A DNA stretch of 7,038 nucleotides from Caryophanales bacterium UBA3668 (lineage in GTDB: Bacteria > Bacillota_I > Bacilli_A > RFN20 > CAG-826): positions 1 to 7,038 of the forward strand of contig DFJP01000034.1 of the NCBI GenBank assembly GCA_002373085.1, written 5' to 3'. The notes under the pieces are model-generated. The model made no database searches, was not told the origin of the DNA, and saw nothing but the letters and a program-made list of their open reading frames with translations. Made by a program: the position numbers and the translations under genes. Of the stretch, positions 1 to 5,792 are shown one piece after another; within the stretch, counting starts at the first letter, position 1; every line of letters starts with the position of its first letter.

Positions 1-75
1 CTCGGTAAGAAATCCCTTAAAGAAATTAAGGAAAAACTCGCTGCGATTGGTTTATCGTTCAAGGATTTCGAATAA
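1..75 (+). CDS. rpoA: RNA polymerase alpha subunit, C-terminal end (partial)
   Basis: Only the last 24 codons and the TAA stop are in the window. They read LGKKSLKEIKEKLAAIGLSF and then KDFE, the last helix of the alpha C-terminal domain. In the family this domain contacts UP-element DNA and activators, and the LGKKSL..I..KL pattern is highly conserved in it. The gene starts upstream of the window. It is followed 18 bases later by rplQ, the usual rpoA-rplQ order at the end of the bacterial ribosomal protein alpha operon. The identification rests on a short but very characteristic tail plus this gene order. Confidence 0.93.
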   Translation, partial: LGKKSLKEIKEKLAAIGLSFKDFE

Positions 76-93
76 TTTAGGAGGAAATGTATT

Positions 94-495
94 ATGCCAG
101 CACAAGGTCGTAAAAATGTACATGGTAAGACAGGCGTAAGATTTAAAGCCGCTTATACCAAAAGTAAATATGAAAACATGCTTCGTAATGTCGTTACCGA
201 TTTAATCATTCACGAATCCGTGAAAGTTACAGAAGCAGTTGCTAAAGATGTTGTTAAAGAAGCAGATAAACTTGTTACTTTAACTAAAAAAGAAGATGTC
301 ATGAATGCAAAACGTGACGCGGCTAGATTCGTTAGAAATATCGAAGCTAAAGAAGGCGTTACAGCATTAGACAAACTCTTCAATGAAATCGGTCCAAAGA
401 TGAAAGGCCGTAATGGTGGATACACCCGTAAGCTCAAACTTGAGAATAGACGTGGTGATAACTCCCCAGTGGTCTTAGTCGCTTGGGTTGACTAA
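94..495 (+). CDS. rplQ: 50S ribosomal protein L17
   Basis: This 133-residue protein is L17, a component of the large ribosomal subunit near the peptide exit tunnel. The length is slightly above the usual 115-130 residues. The conserved features are all visible: a basic N-terminus, a central RNVVTDLI helix, the TLTKKEDVMNAKRDAARF segment around residues 61-79, and the C-terminal GGYTRKLKLENRRGDN segment around 108-123. The ATG is set by an AGGAGG ribosome binding site at 79-84, 9 bases upstream. It is cotranscribed with rpoA and is the last gene of the ribosomal operon, because a strong terminator follows directly. Nothing in it looks unusual. Confidence 0.97.
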   Translation: MPAQGRKNVHGKTGVRFKAAYTKSKYENMLRNVVTDLIIHESVKVTEAVAKDVVKEADKLVTLTKKEDVMNAKRDAARFVRNIEAKEGVTALDKLFNEIGPKMKGRNGGYTRKLKLENRRGDNSPVVLVAWVD

Positions 496-514
496 TTCTT
501 AGCAAATTATCCAG

Positions 515-540
515 AAAGGGCTATAAGCCCTTTTTGTTTT
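515..540 (+). terminator. Intrinsic terminator after rplQ
   Basis: A perfect 8-bp stem (AAAGGGCT at 515-522 with AGCCCTTT at 526-533) encloses a 3-base loop and runs into a T-rich tail, TTTTTGTTTT, at 531-540. This ends the ribosomal operon. The tail overlaps the -35 region of the promoter for the next gene. Confidence 0.9.
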
Positions 541-567
541 GCATTATATATATAAATAATGTATGAT
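539..567 (+). promoter_or_regulatory. Promoter of queT, predicted leaderless transcript
   Basis: A TTGCAT -35-like element (539-544; only TTG fits the consensus) is followed by a 17-base spacer and a TATGAT -10 element (562-567). The usual 7-base offset puts the transcript start at about A574, only 3 bases before the ATG at 577. No Shine-Dalgarno sequence precedes either possible ATG. The element is almost identical to the promoter at 1113-1140, including the block GTATRATAGT and the 9 bases between the -10 element and ATG. That repetition is the best argument that it is real. The transcript start itself is inferred. Confidence 0.7.
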
Positions 568-576
568 AGTAAAACT

Positions 577-1095
577 ATGGAAAAGGAAACTAAAGTAAGA
601 AAAACTGACATTATCAAAGATATGACTGCTAACGCCTTAATTGCCGCGCTTTATGCAGCTTTTACGATTGCTATTGCTCCAATTAGTTATGGACCAATAC
701 AATTCCGTTTTTCAGAAATATTAGTTCTCTTATGCTTCTTTAATAAAAAATATATGATTGGATTAACTTTAGGTTGCTTGCTTGCTAACTTATATTCTCC
801 AACTGCATCTTTAGATATTCCTTTTGGAACCGCTGCTACATTAGTTGCGTGTGTTGGAATTATGTTCTCTAAACATTTAGCGGTTGCCGCTATTTTCCCA
901 GTCGTATGTAACGCTTTTGTTGTTGGAGGAGAATTATATTTATTTGGTTCTCCATTCTGGTATAACGTTCTCTGGGTTGGAGTTGGCGAATTAGTGGTGA
1001 TGATTGCAGCCTACGTTATATTCATGTTATTAAGAAGAAACGAAAGCTTCTATAAATTAATAAACGCGACTCAAAACACTGAGTTTAAATTCTAA
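577..1095 (+). CDS. queT: QueT-family queuosine precursor transporter, ECF S component
   Basis: This is a small integral membrane protein of 172 residues from this start, or 178 from an in-frame ATG at 559. It matches the QueT family, S components of ECF transporters that bind a 7-deazaguanine precursor of queuosine and work with a shared EcfA/EcfA'/EcfT energising module. About six hydrophobic segments are visible, as S components have. The diagnostic stretch GPIQFRFSE lies at residues 39-47, followed by a glycine-rich LGCLLANLYSP segment and GELYLF near 118-123. The start at 577 is preferred because a -10 element ends 9 bases before it, while the ATG at 559 would lie upstream of the predicted transcript start. 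The gene is a single-gene unit between two terminators; no energising genes or other queuosine genes are visible. The family call is firm; the exact substrate is inferred from the family. Confidence 0.87.
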   Translation: MEKETKVRKTDIIKDMTANALIAALYAAFTIAIAPISYGPIQFRFSEILVLLCFFNKKYMIGLTLGCLLANLYSPTASLDIPFGTAATLVACVGIMFSKHLAVAAIFPVVCNAFVVGGELYLFGSPFWYNVLWVGVGELVVMIAAYVIFMLLRRNESFYKLINATQNTEFKF

Positions 1096-1123
1096 AGGCA
1101 AGAACTCGGTTTTTGCTTTTTTT
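1094..1123 (+). terminator. Intrinsic terminator after queT, overlapping its stop codon
   Basis: The arms at 1094-1105 and 1109-1120 can pair over 12 positions (ten Watson-Crick pairs and two G-U pairs) around the 3-base loop TCG. A run of T extends to 1123. The 5' arm starts inside the TAA stop of queT (1093-1095). The 3' arm contains TTGCTT (1113-1118), the presumed -35 element of the next gene. The G-U pairs make it weaker than the other terminators here. Confidence 0.72.
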
Positions 1124-1140
1124 ATATAATAAAGTATAAT
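1113..1140 (+). promoter_or_regulatory. Promoter of the hydrolase-like/GT4 gene, predicted leaderless
   Basis: TTGCTT (1113-1118), a 16-base spacer and a perfect TATAAT (1135-1140) form a plausible sigma-A-type promoter. The expected transcript start is at A1147 or A1148, 2-3 bases before the ATG at 1150, and no ribosome binding site exists. Aligned with the queT promoter it differs by one spacer base and keeps TTGC, GTATRATAGT and the 9-base gap to the ATG. Confidence 0.75.
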
Positions 1141-1149
1141 AGTCATAAT

Positions 1150-3096
1150 ATGATTAAAGTTGTTAAGAAAATTAAAAAGGCACCAAAAGAATATACATTC
1201 GATGTTGATCATAATCCATACATCGTTCATTCATATAACAATACTTCTGGATTAGGAAAGGTTATTATTTTTCCTATTTTCCATTATGAAGGCGAATCTC
1301 GTTATATTGATTTACTTAATCCAATCTTAGAACAAGGTTATCACGTAGTAACTATTAATTTGCTTAATTATGGTGACCGTGTTCTTTTCCTTAACTATTA
1401 CTCTAAGGTATTAACCAGATTAGTGAATGAATGTATTTCCTATAAGATTATTAAAAACGAACAAATCATCATTATGGGATTTGGAGTTGGAGCTTATGTC
1501 GCTAGCTATATGCAAAAGAGTAAGCTTAAAGGAATTACAAAGATTATTCTTATTTCCCCAGTTAATAAATATAAAGATGAATATATGATCTCTCGTGAGA
1601 TTGAATCGTTTAAGATTCCAACATATATCTTCTTTGGACAAAACGATACGATCACTAGCGTTGATAGCCGTTTCATGATGTTTGAAAAAGGAAAGAACAA
1701 TAAGAAAGTAGTGTTCTCTTCTTATGGCATTAATGGACACTTCTTATATTATCGAAAGACTTTATCAATTGACGTTGAAAAACAAGTGAAAAGAAGTGGT
1801 ACTGATGTCTTTGTGGGAACAAGTAACAAATCATTTGTTTCTTTCTCTCCAACCGATGTTGAATATAACACTTTATTCTATGATCATTTATTCAAGATTT
1901 TAGAAGATAAACCACTTCCGAAAAGAGTAGCCTTACTCACTGATGTATTCCCACTTTTCACTAATGGGGTATCTACAGTTGTTAATTTATTAAAGAACGA
2001 ACTTAATTCATTAGGATATGAAACATATATTGTTGCCTTATGGGATAAGAAAGAAGATATATCATTACTTCCTAATGATTACATCCCAATTATCGGTTCT
2101 CCTGCTCATTTTATTAAAGGACATAAGGATTTACATATCTTAAAGAGTTTTGCTTTTAGTAGGAACGCAAAAACACTCGCCTTATTTGGATTTGATTATC
2201 TCCATTTACACACCGAATATTCAATGAGTCAAATTGCTTTATTACTCTCTAGATATACCGGTATCAAAATGGTGTATACCTATCACACCTTATGGAAGTT
2301 ATATTACGAACAAAAATTTGGTAAGTTTGCAGGTGATGTTACTTATACCGCTGCTAAACATTTACTTTTCTCTAGAGTGTATAAAGAATGTCCAACAATT
2401 ATTGTTCCATCTCAAAAGAGTTATGAAATCTTAAAAGCAGATTCTTCTTCTGTTAAAGATGTAAGAGTTATTCCTAGTTCCATTGAACCAGATAACTTCA
2501 AATTAAGTAGAGAAGACCTTAATGAAGTAAAAGCGTTAAGAGAAAAATATGGCTTAAAAGATAAGAAGGTTCTTGGCTATATTGGTAGAGTTTCAATTGA
2601 AAAGAATATCGTTGAAACATTAGAGAATATTGCCTCTATTAAAAATGAAATACCAAATATCGTCTTTATGATTGTCGGAGTAGGAGATGCCTTAAAACTC
2701 CTCAAGAAAACCATTAAAAAGCTTAATCTAGATGATAATGTTATCTTTGTTGGAGAAGTCGAACACTCTAAACTTAAATATTATTATTCTTTATTTGATG
2801 TTTTTGTGACTGCCTCTAACTTTGAAACCCAAGGCTTAACATATTTTGAGGCTGCTTGTAGTGGGGCACTTATCTTAGCAAAGAAAGATAAGGCAATTGA
2901 AGGAGTGTTTGAAGATGGAGTTAACGCTTATATCTACGAAGACTTCTATCAATGGGCAGAAAGATTAGAAAAAGCTTTATTCAAGAACAATAAAAAGATT
3001 GTTGATAAGGCTAAAGAAACAATGAAACAATTCACCCCAGATAAGTGGGCGAAGAAGATTGCAAATATCTATATTGAACTTAATCCAAAGAAATAG
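1150..3096 (+). CDS. Fusion: degenerate alpha/beta-hydrolase domain + GT4 glycosyltransferase (diacylglycerol glucosyltransferase-like)
   Basis: This 648-residue, probably cytoplasmic protein has two halves and no signal peptide. Residues about 20-205 look like an alpha/beta hydrolase: strand VIIFPIF with H45 near the oxyanion position, a nucleophile-elbow region at 105-116, an acid-like D166 in FGQND and a late histidine H197 in NGHF. The elbow reads G110-F-G-V-G114, with Gly112 where the catalytic serine belongs, so ordinary esterase chemistry is unlikely. A linker of about 50 residues leads to a full GT4 glycosyltransferase at about 257-648. It shows TDVFPLFTNGVSTV at 264-277, HTEYS at 354-358, YHTLWKLYY at 378-386, the GRVSIEKN donor-binding loop at 479-486 and the E-x7-E pair E559/E567. 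The HT and aromatic pattern resembles monoglucosyldiacylglycerol synthases such as alMGS of Acholeplasma. A UDP-sugar donor and a membrane lipid acceptor are inferred. Those enzymes are about 400 residues, so the N-terminal half is extra. The gene is transcribed alone. The ATG is fixed by the promoter 9 bases upstream. Confidence 0.85.
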   Translation: MIKVVKKIKKAPKEYTFDVDHNPYIVHSYNNTSGLGKVIIFPIFHYEGESRYIDLLNPILEQGYHVVTINLLNYGDRVLFLNYYSKVLTRLVNECISYKIIKNEQIIIMGFGVGAYVASYMQKSKLKGITKIILISPVNKYKDEYMISREIESFKIPTYIFFGQNDTITSVDSRFMMFEKGKNNKKVVFSSYGINGHFLYYRKTLSIDVEKQVKRSGTDVFVGTSNKSFVSFSPTDVEYNTLFYDHLFKILEDKPLPKRVALLTDVFPLFTNGVSTVVNLLKNELNSLGYETYIVALWDKKEDISLLPNDYIPIIGSPAHFIKGHKDLHILKSFAFSRNAKTLALFGFDYLHLHTEYSMSQIALLLSRYTGIKMVYTYHTLWKLYYEQKFGKFAGDVTYTAAKHLLFSRVYKECPTIIVPSQKSYEILKADSSSVKDVRVIPSSIEPDNFKLSREDLNEVKALREKYGLKDKKVLGYIGRVSIEKNIVETLENIASIKNEIPNIVFMIVGVGDALKLLKKTIKKLNLDDNVIFVGEVEHSKLKYYYSLFDVFVTASNFETQGLTYFEAACSGALILAKKDKAIEGVFEDGVNAYIYEDFYQWAERLEKALFKNNKKIVDKAKETMKQFTPDKWAKKIANIYIELNPKK

Positions 3097-3120
3097 GACA
3101 GTCTACTGTTCTATTTTTTT
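3091..3120 (+). terminator. Intrinsic terminator after the GT4 gene
   Basis: An 11-bp stem (AAATAGGACAG at 3091-3101 with CTGTTCTATTT at 3106-3116, one G-U pair) encloses a 4-base loop, TCTA, and runs into seven T residues (3114-3120). The TAG stop codon (3094-3096) lies wholly inside the 5' arm, so coding sequence and terminator overlap. Confidence 0.88.
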
Positions 3121-3144
3121 GTATCAATCATATTAAAAATCCAG

Positions 3145-3150
3145 TAAAAT
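3145..3150 (+). promoter_or_regulatory. Possible -10 element of the preTA promoter
   Basis: TAAAAT here matches the -10 element chosen for the nuoEF operon. It would give a leader of about 41 bases, close to the 42 predicted there. No good -35 lies at 16-18 bases: TATCAA at 3122-3127 is poor, and TTGTAT at 3119-3124 is 20 bases away. The position is plausible but weakly supported. Confidence 0.35.
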
Positions 3151-3197
3151 ATCATTGTTGAATATCTTTTTATTACTTTTTCGAAGGAGGACTTTTA

Positions 3198-4409
3198 ATG
3201 TCTGAAAAGTATATGAAAGAATATGAAGCAGGATTTAATCCTCGACTTGTGATGGAAGAGGCAAGTAGATGCCTCCTTTGTCATGACGCTCCATGTTCAA
3301 AAGCATGCCCAGCTGGCACTGACCCAGCTAAATTTATTCGTTCTGTGCGTTTTAAAAACGTAAAAGGGGCCGCAGAAACAGTTAGAGTCAATAATATATT
3401 AGGAGCAATATGCGCAAGAGTTTGTCCAACTGAAAGATATTGTCAATTAGGTTGTTCTAGAAGTGGCATTGATAAACCAATTGATATTGGTCGTATCCAA
3501 AGATATGTCACCGATAGTGAAGATGCTTTTAAAATGGATATCTTAGAGACTAAAAAACCTAACGGCAAAAAAGTTGCAGTTATTGGATCAGGTCCAGCTG
3601 GCTTATCAGTAGCAGGACAACTCCAAATGGAAGGCTATTCAGTCACTGTTTTTGAAAAAGACGCAAAAGCTGGTGGATATCTTAGATATGGTATTCCTGA
3701 ATATCGTTTACCATCTACAGTTGTTGATAAAGAAATTAAACGCATCGAAAAACTTGGTGTGACAATTGAAACTAATCACCCAGTAGAAGACGTTAATGCT
3801 TTAAAGAAAGAATATGACGCAGTTGTTGTCGCTACCGGACATAGTAAAGGAAAAATGCTTCCTATCTTTGAAGGTAAGAGACTTGTTAAAACTGCAGTCG
3901 ATTTCCTTCACGAGGTAAAAAGAAGAAAAGGAAATATCAAAGTTCCAGAGAATGTTTTAGTTATTGGTGGTGGAGATGTTGCGATGGACACCGTTACTAC
4001 TTTAAAACTATTAGGTGTTAAACAAGTCACTGATGTGGTTTATGAAACATTTGAAGAATTTAAGGCGAGTAAAAAAGAACTTAGTGGCGCTCAAGAACAA
4101 GGCGTTAGTATTATAGACGGCTATGTTCCAGTTGCCTTAAAAGGAAAGAAAGTAGTCTTTGAACATCGCTTTATTAAAGCCAAACTTGAAGTCAAAGCCG
4201 ACCTCATCATTTTAGCGGTTGGTCAATATACAGAAGCTAATAAATTTGGCTTTGAAGTTAATAAACTCCAAGAAGTCACTAACGGAAATAAAAATGGTAT
4301 TTTCGTCTGTGGAGATATCGCTCCAGGCGGAGAGAAAACTGTCGTTTACGCAGTGAAAAACGCGAAAGAAGTCGCTTCTTCTGTTAAAAAGTATTTAGGA
4401 GGAAAGTAA
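3198..4409 (+). CDS. preT: NAD-dependent dihydropyrimidine dehydrogenase, subunit PreT
   Basis: This 403-residue Fe-S flavoprotein passes electrons from NADH to PreA for reduction of uracil and thymine to their 5,6-dihydro forms (reaction known for E. coli PreTA; E. coli PreT is about 412 residues). The N-terminal domain has two [4Fe-4S]-type cysteine sets, C25/C28/C33/C37 and C72/C76/C82/C86, as in glutamate synthase beta subunits and the N-terminus of mammalian DPD. An FAD dinucleotide-binding loop, VIGSGPAGL, lies at 128-136. A second Rossmann loop, [10 protein letters not shown], at 255-264 is for NAD(P)H. The closing FAD motif VCGDIAPGG is at 370-378. The start is set by AAGGAGG at 3184-3190, 7 bases upstream. 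The next gene, preA, starts 1 base after the stop, which separates PreT from generic GltD-like proteins. No key residue is missing. Confidence 0.92.
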   Translation: MSEKYMKEYEAGFNPRLVMEEASRCLLCHDAPCSKACPAGTDPAKFIRSVRFKNVKGAAETVRVNNILGAICARVCPTERYCQLGCSRSGIDKPIDIGRIQRYVTDSEDAFKMDILETKKPNGKKVAVIGSGPAGLSVAGQLQMEGYSVTVFEKDAKAGGYLRYGIPEYRLPSTVVDKEIKRIEKLGVTIETNHPVEDVNALKKEYDAVVVATGHSKGKMLPIFEGKRLVKTAVDFLHEVKRRKGNIKVPENVLVIGGGDVAMDTVTTLKLLGVKQVTDVVYETFEEFKASKKELSGAQEQGVSIIDGYVPVALKGKKVVFEHRFIKAKLEVKADLIILAVGQYTEANKFGFEVNKLQEVTNGNKNGIFVCGDIAPGGEKTVVYAVKNAKEVASSVKKYLGGK

Positions 4410-4410
4410 T

Positions 4411-5658
4411 ATGGTAAAGAAAGATTTAAGTATTACCTTCTTAGGTGTTAAGTTCCCAAACCCATTCTGTTTATCATCTTCTCCAGTTGGTAACGACTAT
4501 GATATGTGTAAAAAAGCATATGATGTCGGTTGGGGTGGAATTGTCTTTAAGACCATCGGTCCTAAATCATATGTCATTAATGAAGTATCTCCACGTTTTG
4601 ATAAACTCGATAAAGAAGCTGAACCATTTATCGGATTTAAAAACATGGAACAAATTGCTGAACACTCTTTAGAAGAAAACTTAAGAGATTTAGCAAGATT
4701 AAAGAAAGAATACCCAGACAAAGTCTTAATTGCCTCAATTATGGGTAATGATGAAGAAACCTGGGAAGATTTAGCAAGAAAAGTCACTGAAGCAGGCGCG
4801 GATATGATTGAAATGAACTTATCATGTCCTCAAATGACATCTCACGCGATGGGAAGTGACGTTGGATCTAATCCAGAATTATGTAAGAAATATTGCCAAG
4901 CTGTTAAACGTGGAAGTAAACTTCCAATGATGGCAAAGATGACACCAAATATCACTGATATGGTGGTCGTCGCTAAAGCGTGTTTAGAAGGTGGAGCAGA
5001 TGGTATTGCTGCTATTAACACCATTAAATCTATTTGTAATATCGATCTTCAGAAGAAGATTGGTATGCCAATCGTTAACGGTAAATCTTCTATTTCCGGA
5101 TATTCAGGAAAAGCAGTTAAACCAGTTGCCTTAAGATTTATCCAACAAATGAGAACCGCAATCCCTAACTTGGAGATTTCAGGTATCGGTGGATGTGAAA
5201 CTTGGGAAGACGCTGCAGAATTCATTTTAGTGGGTTCTAAAACTATTCAAGTTACTACTGCGATTATGCAATATGGTTACCGTATTGTTGAAGACTTATG
5301 TAATGGATTAATGCATTACATGGAAGAGCAAAAAGTCGATTCTTTAGAAGAACTTGTGGGTAAAGCTAATAGAAATATTATTCCTGCTGAAGAACTCGAT
5401 AGAGACTATATTGTTTATCCTCAAATCGATAACGATAAGTGTGTTGGTTGTGGTAGATGCTATATCTCTTGTTACGATGGTGCTCACCAAGCGATGGAGT
5501 GGAATGAAGAAACACGCCGCCCAACTTGTAACCATGATAAATGCGTTGGCTGTCTCTTATGTGGGCACGTCTGTCCAGTAGGAGCAATTTCTCAAGGCGA
5601 AATCGTCTTTAAGAAGACTGCTAAACCAGGCAGAAAGATTAAAGACATTAGACTTTAA
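4411..5658 (+). CDS. preA: NAD-dependent dihydropyrimidine dehydrogenase, subunit PreA
   Basis: This 415-residue protein (E. coli PreA is about 411) is the catalytic subunit that binds FMN and the pyrimidine. Residues 5-310 form a dihydroorotate-dehydrogenase-like TIM barrel, with [14 protein letters not shown] at 15-28, [17 protein letters not shown] at 136-152, [20 protein letters not shown] at 219-238 and SGIGG at 257-261. The C-terminus carries two ferredoxin-type [4Fe-4S] motifs, C344/C347/C350/C354 and C378/C381/C384/C388, which receive electrons from PreT. Lining up the active-site loop with mammalian DPD by its glycines puts Val151 where DPD has its catalytic cysteine. From memory E. 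coli PreA has the same loop, so I treat this as a family trait rather than a defect. AGGAGG at 4397-4402, inside the end of preT, serves as ribosome binding site, implying coupled translation and balanced subunits. No dihydropyrimidinase or beta-ureidopropionase gene is nearby. Confidence 0.94.
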   Translation: MVKKDLSITFLGVKFPNPFCLSSSPVGNDYDMCKKAYDVGWGGIVFKTIGPKSYVINEVSPRFDKLDKEAEPFIGFKNMEQIAEHSLEENLRDLARLKKEYPDKVLIASIMGNDEETWEDLARKVTEAGADMIEMNLSCPQMTSHAMGSDVGSNPELCKKYCQAVKRGSKLPMMAKMTPNITDMVVVAKACLEGGADGIAAINTIKSICNIDLQKKIGMPIVNGKSSISGYSGKAVKPVALRFIQQMRTAIPNLEISGIGGCETWEDAAEFILVGSKTIQVTTAIMQYGYRIVEDLCNGLMHYMEEQKVDSLEELVGKANRNIIPAEELDRDYIVYPQIDNDKCVGCGRCYISCYDGAHQAMEWNEETRRPTCNHDKCVGCLLCGHVCPVGAISQGEIVFKKTAKPGRKIKDIRL

Positions 5659-5671
5659 TTTATTGTCATAG

Positions 5672-5700
5672 AAACAGGGACTTATGTCCTTGTTTTTATT
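5672..5700 (+). terminator. Intrinsic terminator after preA
   Basis: A 10-bp stem (AAACAGGGAC at 5672-5681 with GTCCTTGTTT at 5686-5695, one G-U pair) has a TTAT loop and a T-rich tail. It closes the preTA operon 13 bases after the preA stop. Confidence 0.88.
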
Positions 5701-5703
5701 TGT

Positions 5704-5720
5704 TTCAATTTCTTATTGAA
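5704..5720 (+). repeat. Inverted repeat overlapping the nuoEF -35, possible operator
   Basis: TTCAAT (5704-5709) and ATTGAA (5715-5720) form a perfect 6-bp dyad around 5 bases. The right arm covers five of the six bases of the -35 element at 5716-5721. A repressor bound here would block the promoter. It does not fit the Rex consensus I know (TTGTTAA-N4-TTAACAA), and short dyads are common in AT-rich spacers. Confidence 0.3.
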
Positions 5721-5744
5721 TAGATACTTTTATTTACATAAAAT
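5716..5744 (+). promoter_or_regulatory. Promoter of the nuoEF operon
   Basis: TTGAAT (5716-5721) and TAAAAT (5739-5744) are separated by an optimal 17-base spacer, resembling sigma-A consensus. A start 7 bases on gives G5751 as +1 and a 42-base leader ending in a strong ribosome binding site, AAGGAGG, at 5780-5786. That site is 6 bases before the nuoE ATG. Confidence 0.65.
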
Positions 5745-5750
5745 ATATTC

Positions 5751-5768
5751 GGTCGAGTGAAAACTCCC
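5751..5768 (+). other. 5'-terminal leader hairpin with GAAA tetraloop
   Basis: GAGT (5755-5758) pairs with ACTC (5763-5766) around a GAAA loop of the GNRA type. GG (5751-5752) can extend the stem with CC (5767-5768) across a 2-base bulge. The hairpin would begin exactly at the predicted first transcribed base. 5'-end hairpins are known to shield mRNAs from decay, so a stabilising role is a reasonable inference. It has no T tail and is not a terminator. Confidence 0.4.
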
Positions 5769-5792
5769 ATATATATCAGAAGGAGGAAATAT

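Noticed and set aside
210..437. Reverse-strand open frame inside rplQ
   Set aside because: It is antisense to a highly conserved ribosomal gene, has no ribosome binding site and resembles no known protein.
541..558. AT-only run (TATATATATAAAT) as a functional repeat
   Set aside because: It is short and lies in the spacer of the queT promoter; low complexity of this size is expected in an AT-rich genome.
541..579. preQ1 riboswitch upstream of queT, suggested by AAAACTA near the start
   Set aside because: The required upstream stem and C-rich loop are absent, and the predicted transcript has essentially no leader, so there is no room for the aptamer.
1420..1740. Two overlapping reverse-strand open frames inside the GT4 fusion gene
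   Set aside because: They lie opposite a continuous conserved coding region and have no start signals or recognisable motifs.
4497..4787. Reverse-strand open frame opposite preA, and similar ones at 4842-5024 and 5344-5587
   Set aside because: PreA is recognisable throughout these positions on the + strand; the reverse frames have no independent support.
5704..5720. Rex redox-sensor binding site
   Set aside because: The TTCAAT-N5-ATTGAA dyad does not match the TTGTTAA-N4-TTAACAA pattern in arms or spacing; it is kept only as an unspecified possible operator.
5757..5792. GTG start extending nuoE by 12 residues
   Set aside because: It has no ribosome binding site, lies in the leader hairpin and adds an unconserved basic peptide, whereas ATG 5793 has AAGGAGG 6 bases upstream.
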